A DNA stretch of 64,000 bases, taken from NCBI GenBank assembly GCA_015233465.1, contig JADFXP010000005.1:1-64000 (forward strand), read 5' to 3'. Below, piece by piece: positions 7,696 to 16,160 of the stretch. The stretch is from Candidatus Magnetominusculus dajiuhuensis (GTDB lineage: Bacteria > Nitrospirota > Thermodesulfovibrionia > Thermodesulfovibrionales > Magnetobacteriaceae). Every line of letters begins with the position of its first letter. The stretch's first letter is position 1. The notes beneath the pieces are model-generated. The model was not told the DNA's origin, did not search any database, and saw only the letters and a list, made by a program, of their open reading frames with translations. Made by a program: the position numbers and the translations under genes.

Positions 7696-7982
7696 GGATT
7701 ATGGAGGTTATAGGTTTTGATCATGCTGAAAAATTACGTTATGAATTCGCAGATGAGGTGATAAGAATCCCAAAGAATCTGCCAAAGGGTTTAATTATCC
7801 CAATGATAAAAAAGGATATTAGACATGGAAATTATGAAGAGATCGCTAAAAAATATAACCTTAGCGCCTCCACTGTGCGCCGTTATGAAAAATGGAAGCT
7901 AATAGATGACAATTTAATATCCCCATCAGGCAGAATATATTCAAAGGCGGTTGATATATTCCCAATAAGGAAGAAACAATGA
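7677..7982 (+). CDS. Mor-like phage transcription regulator
   Basis: A 101-aa DNA-binding protein. It begins with the Mor/Mu-C-type dimerisation segment (MEVIGFDHAEKLRYEFADEVIRIPK) and continues into a helix-turn-helix, NYEEIAKKYNLSASTVRRYEK (about residues 58-78). Mor-family proteins activate middle or late phage operons, so it likely controls this island. The start is set by the conserved N-terminus and an SD (GGAGG) 8-12 nt upstream. It overlaps the preceding gene by 19 nt and shares ATGA with the following gene. Confidence 0.75.
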   Translation: MSDTWLRIMEVIGFDHAEKLRYEFADEVIRIPKNLPKGLIIPMIKKDIRHGNYEEIAKKYNLSASTVRRYEKWKLIDDNLISPSGRIYSKAVDIFPIRKKQ

Positions 7983-8368
7983 ATTGTTCATTATGTCTGA
8001 AGATTAATCCAAATAGCAATTATGTAGATGAGGCTATATTACAAGGAACATCACTGCGAAGTATAGCCTTAAGATTTAAGATCAGCAGAAATACGCTTGC
8101 TCGTCATAAAACGCATATCACCAAGACACTGATTGAGACATCCTTACACACTCAAATAAAAGAGCTTAAGGAAAAAACAATGTCTATTCTTAATCAGGTA
8201 GAACAGGAAAAAGACTACAGGGCAGCCCTTCTAGCCATCAAAGAGGCAAGGGTATGTCTTGAGGCTCTGAGTAAACTGGAAGGCGAGCATAAATCGGATA
8301 ATAAGATATTATCTGACCCCCTGCCCCAATCTGATAAAGGTATACAGATTAATATAATAATGCCATGA
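7979..8368 (+). CDS. Probable terminase small subunit-like HTH protein
   Basis: A 129-aa protein with an HTH-like segment near the N-terminus (GTSLRSIALRFKISRNTLARHKTH, residues ~27-50). A coiled-coil middle follows, then KEARVCLEALSKLEGE, a tail common in small-terminase-like proteins. Its position directly before a terminase large subunit (4-nt overlap) supports the packaging role by context. No direct catalytic evidence exists, since small subunits are DNA-recognition proteins. It could also be a generic phage HTH protein. Confidence 0.6.
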   Translation: MNCSLCLKINPNSNYVDEAILQGTSLRSIALRFKISRNTLARHKTHITKTLIETSLHTQIKELKEKTMSILNQVEQEKDYRAALLAIKEARVCLEALSKLEGEHKSDNKILSDPLPQSDKGIQINIIMP

Positions 8369-9558
8369 TAAATATAGAGATCAAACCTACTGAAATATTT
8401 AAAAAAAATTATTTATCCAATGCCCAAATATTAATCAATCGCGGAGGCGCAGGTAGTTCTAAGTCTTATTCAATAGCTCAATTACTTACAATTATATTTT
8501 TACAAGCAGAGCAGGTTAAAATACTAGCCCTTCGAAAATCCTCTGCATATATTCAGCATTCACTTGACGAGGTCTTTAAAGAGGTCTTTGATCAATTTGG
8601 CATACGGCATTTAATAACAGAAAACAAGACCAAACGGTTTTTTAAATATAATAAAAATATCATCCAGCTTAGCAGCGTAGACGATCCCGAAAAATATAAA
8701 TCCTCAAAATGGAATTACATCTGGTTTGAAGAAACCACAGAATTCTCCTTCCATGAATTCAAGACCATAGCCCTTAGAAACAGGGCGCAGTCACTGCCAA
8801 ACCGCCCAAATCAGATAATCTTTACCTTTAATCCTACAAGCGAACTCTCTTGGATTAAAACCATGATTATTGATTCAAATAAGTATGATTACAAGGAGAT
8901 AAACTCAAGCTACAAAGACAATCCCTATTTAGAGGAATTCTACATAAACTCACTCATCGCCCTTGAGCAGCAAGACATTAATTTCTATCGTATCTACACC
9001 CTCGGAGAGTGGGGAATATTAGAGAATATCGTATACAATAATTGGCAGATTATAGATGATTTACCAAAAGACAATAATTCAGATGTATTTTACGGTCTAG
9101 ATTTTGGCTATAATAACCCCTCATCATTAGTTAAATTATCATCCATTGATAGTAACATCTATGCCTCAGTCTTAATCTATGAATCAAAATTGACTAACAT
9201 AGATCTAATAGAAAAAATGAATCAATTAATCCCTAATAAAAACCACCCAATTTACGCCGATTCCGCAGAACCACAGCGTATAGAAGAAATACACAGAGAC
9301 GGATTTAATATTCATCCAGCAGACAAATCAGTAAAAGACGGCATAGATTTTGTAAAACGCCAAACCCTAAAGATTCACAAGGAAAGCCTCAACCTAATCA
9401 AAGAACTCCAAACCTACTCCTACAGAAAAAATAAACTCGGACAAGTCATTGACGAACCCATCAAATTCAACGACCACGCCCTCGATGCCCTGCGCTACGG
9501 AATATTTAGCCACCTGATTAAAAAATATGAACCTAATATTACGTGGATAACCCTTTAA
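8365..9558 (+). CDS. Phage terminase large subunit (PBSX family)
   Basis: A 397-aa DNA-packaging motor. The ATPase domain shows Walker A NRGGAGSSKSYS (residues ~27-38) and Walker B IWFEETTEF. The nuclease domain shows DFGYNNPSSLVKL, YADSAEPQRIEEI and DHALDALRYGIF, the acidic residues of an RNase-H-like nuclease. Length is normal for the PBSX group, and no frameshift is seen. The stop codon lies in the first bases of a palindromic repeat. No portal, capsid or tail gene follows, so packaging genes are stranded. This is a remnant, a satellite, or a co-opted module. Confidence 0.92.
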   Translation: MINIEIKPTEIFKKNYLSNAQILINRGGAGSSKSYSIAQLLTIIFLQAEQVKILALRKSSAYIQHSLDEVFKEVFDQFGIRHLITENKTKRFFKYNKNIIQLSSVDDPEKYKSSKWNYIWFEETTEFSFHEFKTIALRNRAQSLPNRPNQIIFTFNPTSELSWIKTMIIDSNKYDYKEINSSYKDNPYLEEFYINSLIALEQQDINFYRIYTLGEWGILENIVYNNWQIIDDLPKDNNSDVFYGLDFGYNNPSSLVKLSSIDSNIYASVLIYESKLTNIDLIEKMNQLIPNKNHPIYADSAEPQRIEEIHRDGFNIHPADKSVKDGIDFVKRQTLKIHKESLNLIKELQTYSYRKNKLGQVIDEPIKFNDHALDALRYGIFSHLIKKYEPNITWITL

Positions 9559-9618
9559 GGGTTTTTATAACGGGGTCTTAGACCCCTGCCCTTAAAAATC
9601 CCGCAAAGGGACTCGTCT
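9550..9618 (-). repeat. Palindromic repeat family 1, reverse copy (variant B hairpin)
   Basis: A reverse copy in which hairpin B carries the longer GGGGTCTTAGACCCC palindrome. The copy is cut after GGGACTCGTC. The terminase stop is inside it. Confidence 0.85.
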
Positions 9619-9883
9619 TACTATCTATGGCGAACCCGTGAACTTTTATTTATATGTTTAATGAAAAAATACATTATTATAAATAACCCAAAAAAACGTA
9701 AGGGCGAACCTATGTGTTCGCCCTTTACCCTTGAATAACCCCCATTGCGGAGCAGGTGTCCCTACTTAACATTGCGGGAGCAGGTGTCCCAAAGGGCACC
9801 TGCTCCTAAATATTTGAACATAATACTAAATTTGGATAGTTTATATTTCAATTATTGCAAATTTTTTTTTGACAACTTCTATA

Positions 9884-9972
9884 TTGAAAACCATATTTCG
9901 TAGGGGTAACCCTTGTGATTACCCTAATCATATTTAGATTAAACTCAGAACAGGCTACCCCTACATTTCAAT
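9884..9972 (+). repeat. Repeat family 3, forward copy
   Basis: About 90 bp, with ATTTCGTAGGGGTAAC at one end and GGCTACCCCTACATTT at the other, so the ends are inverted (GTAGGGGTA / TACCCCTAC). Related copies lie at 46581-46700 and 51276-51358. Confidence 0.7.
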
Positions 9973-10002
9973 GTGAATATATACTTTTTGAGCGCAGCTT
10001 AG

Positions 10003-10052
10003 TATCAAAGGGACGAGTCCCTTTGCAGGTCTTGTGGCAGAGCCCTTGAATA
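10003..10052 (+). repeat. Palindromic repeat family 1, forward half
   Basis: A forward copy with an intact A hairpin and a degenerate B hairpin, directly upstream of the phosphomannomutase gene. An open frame runs back into it from the gene start. Confidence 0.8.
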
Positions 10053-10081
10053 AAATAATTTATTTAACTTATAATAGCAAT

Positions 10082-11485
10082 ATGTTTATAAATGAAAAAA
10101 TATTCAGGAAATATGACATCAGGGGCATAGTCGGCACAGACCTGACCCGCGAACTAACCGTTGCCTTAGGCAGGGCCTTTGCCATTTATCTCAAAGAGAT
10201 TAAACCTAATGCTAAAGCCGTAAGCATTGGCCGTGATGTTAGAGAGAGCTCCCCTATGTTTGCCGAAGGGCTTGCGGAAGGTATAACTGGGGAAGGAATT
10301 ACGGTTTATAATCTTGGAGCATGTCCAACCCCTCATCAATATTTCTCAATACATCATCTTAATCTCGACGGCGGGATTATGGTTACTGGAAGTCATAATT
10401 CAACCGAATTTAACGGATTTAAGATTAGCGTTGGCAAAGGTACAATTCACGGTGAGGCTATTCAAAAAATAAAAGAAATTATCTTGAGGGCTCTGCCCTC
10501 AAACTCCCGCAAAGGGACTCGTCCCTTTGAACCCATTATAAAAGATATACTTAGTCCTTATAAAAATTTTATGCTTGAAAAATTTGCTTATCTTAATGAT
10601 AAAAAATATTCACGTTTAAAGATAGTAATTGACGCTGGAAATGGCGTTGGAGGTCTTGCTGCGCCTCAAATACTTGAAAACATCGGATGCGAGGTTATCC
10701 CTCTTTACTGCGAGCCAGACGGCAGATTCCCTAATCATCATCCTGACCCTACAGTTATTGAAAATATCGCAGACCTTATTAAGACCGTCAAAGATACTAA
10801 TGCGGATATCGGCATAGGTTATGACGGTGACGCTGACAGGATTGGGGTTGTAGATAGTGACGGCTCTATTATCTGGGGCGACCAATTAATGATTATTCTT
10901 TCACGAAGCATTTTGAAAAAGAAAAATGGTGCAACAATCATTGGAGATGTCAAGTGTTCGCAGATATTATTTGATGAGATAAAAACACTTGGCGGAACTG
11001 GTATAATGTGGAAGACAGGGCATTCTCTGATAAAAGAAAAAATGAAGGAGACTGGCGCAATATTAGCCGGAGAATTCAGCGGGCATATATTTATTGCTGA
11101 TGAATATTTCGGCTATGATGATGCGATATATACTACTATCAGGTTAATAGAGATAATGAAGACAACGGGGCTAAATATTAAGGAATTATTATCTGGCATT
11201 CCGCAGCTTTTTTATACTCCAGAGATAAGAATAGACTGTCCTGACGATAAGAAATCTGATGTAATAAAAAACATGTCTTCGGCATTTAAAGATTTTCAAA
11301 CTTGCGATATAGACGGCATAAGAGTTATATTTGAAAAAGGCTGGGGATTAATAAGGGCAAGCAACACGCAGCCCGCTATTATTATGAGGGTTGAGGCAAG
11401 TGATGAAGAAAGCCTTAATCAATACAGAGAAATTATTTTGAGGGCTCTGCCCTCAAACACCCGCAAAGGGTCTAAGACCCTTTGA
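10082..11485 (+). CDS. Phosphomannomutase/phosphoglucomutase carrying repeat-encoded insertions
   Basis: About 467 aa from the ATG at 10082, where the conserved IFRKYDIRG start lies. The open frame also runs back to 10034 inside a repeat. It interconverts hexose-6-P and hexose-1-P for sugar-nucleotide synthesis. Seen: the catalytic serine loop VTGSHN (Ser104), the metal loop DGDADR (248-253), the sugar loop GEFSGH and the C-terminal phosphate loop RASNTQPAI. Residues ~135-151 and the last ~15 residues are encoded by palindromic repeat copies, giving near-identical peptides LRALPSNSRKG and LRALPSNTRKG. Both lie outside catalytic loops, so the enzyme may still work. It pairs with ManC downstream (GDP-mannose). 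Confidence 0.92.
   Translation: MFINEKIFRKYDIRGIVGTDLTRELTVALGRAFAIYLKEIKPNAKAVSIGRDVRESSPMFAEGLAEGITGEGITVYNLGACPTPHQYFSIHHLNLDGGIMVTGSHNSTEFNGFKISVGKGTIHGEAIQKIKEIILRALPSNSRKGTRPFEPIIKDILSPYKNFMLEKFAYLNDKKYSRLKIVIDAGNGVGGLAAPQILENIGCEVIPLYCEPDGRFPNHHPDPTVIENIADLIKTVKDTNADIGIGYDGDADRIGVVDSDGSIIWGDQLMIILSRSILKKKNGATIIGDVKCSQILFDEIKTLGGTGIMWKTGHSLIKEKMKETGAILAGEFSGHIFIADEYFGYDDAIYTTIRLIEIMKTTGLNIKELLSGIPQLFYTPEIRIDCPDDKKSDVIKNMSSAFKDFQTCDIDGIRVIFEKGWGLIRASNTQPAIIMRVEASDEESLNQYREIILRALPSNTRKGSKTL
10484..10537 (-). repeat. Palindromic repeat family 1 inside a coding region
   Basis: A complete reverse copy (GAGGGCTCTGCCCTC, then AAAGGGACTCGTCCCTTT) inserted in frame in the phosphomannomutase gene. 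It encodes about 17 residues. Confidence 0.92.
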
Positions 11486-11490
11486 ACCCA
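11437..11490 (-). repeat. Palindromic repeat family 1, reverse half of composite 2, forms gene 3' end
   Basis: A reverse copy whose A hairpin is AAAGGGTCTAAGACCCTTT, different arms but still fully paired. It supplies the last codons and the stop of the phosphomannomutase gene. Confidence 0.92.
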
Positions 11491-11547
11491 TAATTTTAGG
11501 TTATTTAAGATAATAAGTTTTTTATTAAGCAATTAAACAAAAAGTTA

Positions 11548-11630
11548 ATGGGTTCAAAGGGACGAGTCCCTTTGCAGGATTTTTAAGGGCAGGGGTCTAA
11601 GACCCCGTTATAAAAACCTTTAAAGGGTTA
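11548..11630 (+). repeat. Palindromic repeat family 1, forward half of composite 2
   Basis: A forward copy with the GGGGTCTAAGACCCC variant of hairpin B. It is paired with 11437-11490 across a 57-bp AT-rich centre. Its end (AAAGGGTT) lies 7-15 nt upstream of manC and may act as a weak ribosome site. Confidence 0.92.
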
Positions 11631-11636
11631 TTTCAT

Positions 11637-13019
11637 ATGAAAGCGATTCTATTAGCAGGCGGGAGTGGTTCGAGATTATGGCCTCTTTCGCGCAGGAATT
11701 ATCCTAAGCAATTTTTGAGGTTATTTGGTAATCTTTCGCTTTTGCAGCATACTGTAGAGCGGACGCTTATGGTATTTGCGCCTAAGGACATAGTAATAGT
11801 AACTGGCAATGATTATAGATTTCATGTATTAAATGAGATGGCAAGTTATAAAAATCTAAATATAATCCATGAGCCGATGAGTAAAAATACAGCTCCAGCG
11901 ATTCTTTTAGGGATTAAATATTGTATTGAGAAATTAGGGGCTTCTTTGGATGAAGCGGTATTTGTAAGTCCTTGTGATCATATTATAGAGCCTGTTTCGG
12001 AGTTTATAAAATATATTCAGAAGGCTGATGAACTTGCTTTAACTGGCAATTTAGTGACATTTGGGATAACACCAACTGCTCCAGAGACTGGTTATGGATA
12101 TATCAAGGCGGGTATGGCTGATGGTGGGTTTTGTCGTGTAGAGAGGTTTGTAGAAAAACCTGATATTACTACTGCAAAAGGATATATAGAGTCTGGCGGG
12201 TATTATTGGAATTCAGGGATGTTTGCATTTAAAATAGATACGATTATTGATGAATTTAGGCATCATGCGCCAGATATGGATGTCTTAGACTGTACATTTG
12301 AAGATATGCTTAAGGGGTTTTCAGAACTCCCAAGCCGCTCCATCGATTATGCTGTTATGGAAAAATCAAATATTGTTGTAACTATGCCAATGACGCTTAA
12401 GTGGAATGATATAGGCTCGTGGGATTCATTATATGATATTAAGGAAAAAGATGTTAATGGAAATGTCATGATAGGAGATGTTTTATCTATTGACACAAAA
12501 AATTCAATGATTATAGGTGAAAAGCGTCTGATAGCTGCAATTGGTCTTAATGACTCTATAGTAATAGAGACTGGAGATGCCCTGCTTATATCTAAACGCG
12601 GACGTACGCAGCAGGTAAGGGATGTTGCAGCAGAGCTTAAAAACAAACTTAGAAAGGAGGAATCCGCACATCTGACAACGATGCGCCCATGGGGGAGTTA
12701 TACTATACTTGAAGAAGGACACCGCTATAAGATAAAAAGAATTGTAGTGCTGTCCGGTCATAAATTAAGTAAACAATCTCACTACCATCGGTCAGAGCAT
12801 TGGGTAGTAGTAAGCGGTACTGCAAGGGTGACAATAGCAGAGAAAGAAGTTATAATACATGAAAATGAATCTGCATATGTGCCAAAAAACACTGTACACA
12901 GGCTTGAAAATCCTGGTAAAATACCGCTTGAAATGATTGAGGTACAAAATGGCGAATATGTGGGCGAGGATGACATTGTTAGATATGACGACGTATATGG
13001 AAGACAATTAGGGCAATAG
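11637..13019 (+). CDS. manC: Mannose-1-phosphate guanylyltransferase / mannose-6-phosphate isomerase
   Basis: A 460-aa bifunctional enzyme making GDP-mannose from mannose-1-P and GTP. The N-terminal nucleotidyltransferase begins with the signature LLAGGSGSRLWPLSRRNYPKQF and carries FVEKPD. The C-terminal type II isomerase cupin (from ~residue 345) reads RPWGSYTILEEG, then QSHYHRSEHWVVVSGTA with the metal-binding histidines. Length is typical. It is the natural partner of the upstream phosphomannomutase for GDP-mannose supply to polysaccharide or LPS. The two are separated only by an inverted repeat pair. A response regulator follows after 26 bp. Confidence 0.95.
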   Translation: MKAILLAGGSGSRLWPLSRRNYPKQFLRLFGNLSLLQHTVERTLMVFAPKDIVIVTGNDYRFHVLNEMASYKNLNIIHEPMSKNTAPAILLGIKYCIEKLGASLDEAVFVSPCDHIIEPVSEFIKYIQKADELALTGNLVTFGITPTAPETGYGYIKAGMADGGFCRVERFVEKPDITTAKGYIESGGYYWNSGMFAFKIDTIIDEFRHHAPDMDVLDCTFEDMLKGFSELPSRSIDYAVMEKSNIVVTMPMTLKWNDIGSWDSLYDIKEKDVNGNVMIGDVLSIDTKNSMIIGEKRLIAAIGLNDSIVIETGDALLISKRGRTQQVRDVAAELKNKLRKEESAHLTTMRPWGSYTILEEGHRYKIKRIVVLSGHKLSKQSHYHRSEHWVVVSGTARVTIAEKEVIIHENESAYVPKNTVHRLENPGKIPLEMIEVQNGEYVGEDDIVRYDDVYGRQLGQ

Positions 13020-13045
13020 CCACAAACCCAATTAAAATAACTAAA

Positions 13046-13750
13046 ATGAAAAAAATACTAATAGTTGACGATAATATAGAGACCTTAGAAGTACTCAAGA
13101 CATCACTTGAGCGTCATGAATATGCTGTTTTTACTGCTAAGAGCTGTAAAGAGACAAGAGAACTGCTTCTATCAACAAATACAGCGGTTGAACATGATAT
13201 TTATGATATAGTAATCTTAGACCTGACCTTGCCTGATGGAGACGGAATAGAGATTTGTTCGCATCTTAGACTTTCTGGATTTAAGACTCCAATAATAATG
13301 CTGACAGCTAGAGATAATATATCAGATAAGGTAATAGGCTTAGACTGCGGTGCTGATGATTATATAGTTAAACCATTTGAAATCATTGAATTACTTGCAA
13401 GGATAAAGGCTTGCCTGCGAAGATACAGCGAGGCTGCTACTGAGAATATTATATATGGAGATATTATTATCAATCTTAGAAAAAGACATGTCATAGTCAG
13501 GGGAAAGGAAGTAATATTTACACCAAAGGAACTTGACCTTCTGACATTTTTTATATCTCAAAAAGGAATTCCTATATCAAGAAACAAAATAAGAGAAGAA
13601 ATATGGAAAGACACTATATTATATTCATGGAGCAGAACAATAGACGTTCATATTCAGCATATAAGGCAAAAGATTGAGTTAGACCCCTCTGAACCACAAT
13701 ATATCTTGACAGTTTCTGGAATTGGATATGTGCTTAATCCTGAATACTAG
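13046..13750 (+). CDS. OmpR-family response regulator
   Basis: A 234-aa two-component regulator. The receiver domain (residues 1-120) shows the acidic pocket (VDDN), phospho-acceptor Asp59 (VILDLTLPDG), MLTARD and the KPFE lysine. The C-terminal winged helix (about 135-232) has FTPKELDLLTFFISQKG and the recognition helix region SRTIDVHIQHIRQKIE. No histidine kinase is adjacent, so it is an orphan in this window. It follows manC closely and may be cotranscribed, which would link it to polysaccharide control; this is inference. Confidence 0.93.
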   Translation: MKKILIVDDNIETLEVLKTSLERHEYAVFTAKSCKETRELLLSTNTAVEHDIYDIVILDLTLPDGDGIEICSHLRLSGFKTPIIMLTARDNISDKVIGLDCGADDYIVKPFEIIELLARIKACLRRYSEAATENIIYGDIIINLRKRHVIVRGKEVIFTPKELDLLTFFISQKGIPISRNKIREEIWKDTILYSWSRTIDVHIQHIRQKIELDPSEPQYILTVSGIGYVLNPEY

Positions 13751-13780
13751 TGACAAATTTAAAAAGGCATTGTCATAAGT

Positions 13781-13866
13781 GTTTTTATAACGGGTCTACG
13801 ACCCTGCCCTTAAAATCCCGCAAAGGATTTATTCGGGTTTGGGGCTATTGCCCCAATTTGACCCAT
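13781..13866 (-). repeat. Palindromic repeat family 1, divergent reverse copy
   Basis: A degenerate reverse copy (CGGGTCTACGACCCTG, AAAATCCCGCAAAGG). Hairpin A is replaced by a new palindrome, TTGGGGCTATTGCCCCAA. It lies just before larE. Confidence 0.75.
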
Positions 13867-13873
13867 TAATTAT

Positions 13874-14671
13874 ATGATAGATACAAAATATGAACGATTA
13901 ATAGAATTTTTGAAGTCTAAAAAAAACGGTATTTTGGCTTATTCAGGCGGACTGGACAGCACATTTTTATTATATGCAATAAAGGAATCTGGTATATCAG
14001 CCGCGGCAGTTATTGGGAAATCTGTAACTATGCCCAAAAACGACCTTGCCACAGCGCTTCAGATGATAGAAATCATAGGAATACAACACCGTATAATTGA
14101 AACATCTGAATTAACTGACGAAAATTTTATCTCCAATCCCCCAAACAGGTGTTTTTATTGCAAAAATGCCCTATTTGGCGCTCTTACAAAGATTGCGAAT
14201 GTTGAAGGATTTACAAATATCTTTGATGGAAGTACAATTGATGATCTTAATGATTACAGACCAGGACTAAAGGCAAAGGAATTACATAATGTCATCAGCC
14301 CGTTAATTATAGCGGATTTAAATAAGGATGAAATAAGACAACTCTCAAAGGAAAAAGGCTTAAAGACATGGAATAAACCAGCCTCTCCTTGTTTGTCATC
14401 AAGACTTCCATATGGAGAGCGTATCACAACCTCAGCATTAACCATGATAGAATCTGCTGAAGGGGTGCTAAGAGAACTAGGGTTTACGAATAATCTGCGT
14501 GTCAGACATCACGGTAATTTAGCGAGGATTGAGCTTGACAGTATTGATATAATAAAGGCAATAGATAATACGTCACAAATTGTGAAAAAATTCAGAGAAA
14601 TAGGTTTTTTATATGTGACAATAGATATAGAAGGTTATGTAAGCGGCAAGTTAAATCGTGCGATAAAATAA
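13874..14671 (+). CDS. larE: ATP-dependent sulfur transferase LarE
   Basis: A 265-aa PP-loop enzyme. In lactate-racemase cofactor synthesis, LarE inserts sulfur into the pyridinium precursor of the nickel-pincer nucleotide. Seen: the PP-loop AYSGGLDSTFLL (residues 22-33) and three conserved cysteines, Cys93 and Cys96 (NRCFYCK) and Cys173 (SPCLSSRLPYGERI). Three cysteines point to the [4Fe-4S]-type LarE that recycles sulfide, as described for Thermotoga, rather than the single-Cys sacrificial type. larA, larB and larC are not in the window. The next gene is a GlcF/LldE-like Fe-S protein, which fits 2-hydroxyacid metabolism. Confidence 0.88.
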   Translation: MIDTKYERLIEFLKSKKNGILAYSGGLDSTFLLYAIKESGISAAAVIGKSVTMPKNDLATALQMIEIIGIQHRIIETSELTDENFISNPPNRCFYCKNALFGALTKIANVEGFTNIFDGSTIDDLNDYRPGLKAKELHNVISPLIIADLNKDEIRQLSKEKGLKTWNKPASPCLSSRLPYGERITTSALTMIESAEGVLRELGFTNNLRVRHHGNLARIELDSIDIIKAIDNTSQIVKKFREIGFLYVTIDIEGYVSGKLNRAIK

Positions 14672-14788
14672 TGGGTTCAAAGGGAAATAATTCAAACTTT
14701 TTATAAAAAAGTTTACAAAAAGGCCCTTTGCGGGGATTTTTAAGGGGCAGGGGTCTAAGACCCCGTTATAAAACCCCTTAAAGGGTTA
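14670..14788 (+). repeat. Palindromic repeat family 1, forward copy with inserted hairpin
   Basis: A forward copy in which hairpin A is split by ~40 bp carrying AAACTTTTTATAAAAAAGTTT. It overlaps the larE stop and ends 2 nt before the next ATG. Its AAAGGG may serve as that gene's ribosome site. A similar split copy is at 56604-56723. Confidence 0.88.
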
Positions 14789-14790
14789 TA

Positions 14791-15984
14791 ATGAACAAAG
14801 ATCAATATGAAAAATCGTTATTAACATGTGTACGCTGTGGTATATGCAAGGCATCGTGTCCGGTATTTAATAACTCGAATCTTGAGCCTGATTCACCGCG
14901 CGGGCGGATGAGGTTATTATGGGCATTTACTAATGGGCATATCAAATACAGTGAGAGGTTGTATAAAACGATATTTGGGTGTTTATTATGCGGCGAGTGC
15001 ACGAGGAGCTGCAACCCTGGGATTGACTTAAACGAGGTATTTTATTATGCAAGGGCAGAGCTTTCAAAGTACAATAAAAAGACAGATTTATATAATATCT
15101 TTAGTAATTTTGCATTTAATCATACGGATCTTCTTATAAATGCTTATACTCCAATAAGCGTACTTTTAATCAATCCGATTAAAAAATTCTTTATAAATAA
15201 ATTTTATAATAAGGGTTTAATACCGAAAAATATAGACATAAATTCAAAACCATTTCGCAATGTAAAGATATTTCATCCAAAAAATAAAATAGGAAGGGTA
15301 GCGCTTTTTTTAGGGTGCAGTTCAAAACATTTATACCCGCAGCACGTTACAGCTATTTGTTCAATCTTAACTGCGATTAATTATGAGGTGGTAATCAGTC
15401 CTGCTGAGGTCTGCTGCGGCGCTCCATTTCGTACATTAGGTCTTGACTCTCAAGTTGTACATTGCGCAAAACAAAACTACGAGACATTTAAAAATCTAAA
15501 TGTTGACGCAGTATTGTCCTTATGTCCAACATGTGTTGACACGCTAAAAAATTACCCAACGCTTATTGGCGAATCAATTGAAGATGTATATGATGTAAAT
15601 GAATTTATATTTGAAAGATTCCTGCGTGATGATATTGTAAAACAAATTTTACCTTTTAAGGCTGTTTATCATGAGCCTTGCCATATGGTAAATAAGACAT
15701 CTCGCAATCGTAAAATACTCAAAAGGATCGTATCTGAACTTGTAGAACCTGAAAAAAGAAAATGCTGCGGTTTTGGCGGGACGTTCAGTATACTTAATCC
15801 GCAGATCTCAAACAATATCTTAACCGATGCATCAGTAGAACTATATAAAACTGATGCAAACGCCGTAGTCACTGCGTGTCCCGGATGCGTGTTTCAGTTA
15901 AGTAAAAAGATTAATGATATTCCAGTTTATCATATAGTTGAATTGATGTATATGGCAATTAATCATGAGGGCTCTGCCCGTTAA
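14791..15984 (+). CDS. GlcF/LldE-like iron-sulfur oxidoreductase subunit
   Basis: A 397-aa Fe-S protein of the glycolate/lactate oxidase electron-transfer type. Two N-terminal [4Fe-4S] motifs, CVRCGICKASCP (Cys13-Cys23) and CLLCGECTRSCNP, are followed by two CCG domains: EVCCGAPFR, SLCPTC, and KCCGFGGTFS with the final CPGCVFQL. It would accept electrons from a flavin 2-hydroxyacid dehydrogenase, which is not adjacent here. The start follows the repeat directly. The last residues (HEGSAR, stop) are encoded by a repeat copy, so the C-terminus has been rewritten by insertion. The neighbour larE supports lactate or glycolate use. Confidence 0.88.
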   Translation: MNKDQYEKSLLTCVRCGICKASCPVFNNSNLEPDSPRGRMRLLWAFTNGHIKYSERLYKTIFGCLLCGECTRSCNPGIDLNEVFYYARAELSKYNKKTDLYNIFSNFAFNHTDLLINAYTPISVLLINPIKKFFINKFYNKGLIPKNIDINSKPFRNVKIFHPKNKIGRVALFLGCSSKHLYPQHVTAICSILTAINYEVVISPAEVCCGAPFRTLGLDSQVVHCAKQNYETFKNLNVDAVLSLCPTCVDTLKNYPTLIGESIEDVYDVNEFIFERFLRDDIVKQILPFKAVYHEPCHMVNKTSRNRKILKRIVSELVEPEKRKCCGFGGTFSILNPQISNNILTDASVELYKTDANAVVTACPGCVFQLSKKINDIPVYHIVELMYMAINHEGSAR

Positions 15985-16050
15985 TTGTCATGAGGGCTCT
16001 GCCCATGTTATCTACGGGCACCCGCAAAGGAACTTGTCCATTTGAACCCA
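15965..16050 (-). repeat. Palindromic repeat family 1, reverse half of composite 3
   Basis: A reverse copy with a duplicated hairpin-B half (GAGGGCTCTGCCC twice) and a decayed hairpin A (CAAAGGAACTTGTCCATTTG). It supplies the 3' end of the Fe-S gene. Confidence 0.85.
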
Positions 16051-16105
16051 TAATTTTAGGTTATTTATGATAAAAAGTTTTTTATTAAGCAATTAAAAAA
16101 GAGTT

Positions 16106-16160
16106 CATGGGTTCAAAGGGACAAGTCCCTTTGCGGGGTCAAGGGGCAGAGCCCTTGAAT
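16106..16160 (+). repeat. Palindromic repeat family 1, forward half of composite 3
   Basis: A forward copy facing 15965-16050 across a centre shared with the other composites (TTATTTATGATAA, TTTTTTATTAAGCAATTAA). The stop and last codons of comEC (minus strand) lie inside it. Confidence 0.9.

Larger units (their letters stand above)
9559..10081. other. Repeat-filled intergenic region
   Basis: No gene is visible. It contains the rest of a family 1 copy, a tandem pair of GGAGCAGGTGTCCC segments ending in a hairpin (AGCAGGTGTCCC / GGGCACCTGCT, about 9773-9804), a family 3 repeat (9884-9972) and a forward family 1 copy (10003-10052). Confidence 0.7.
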
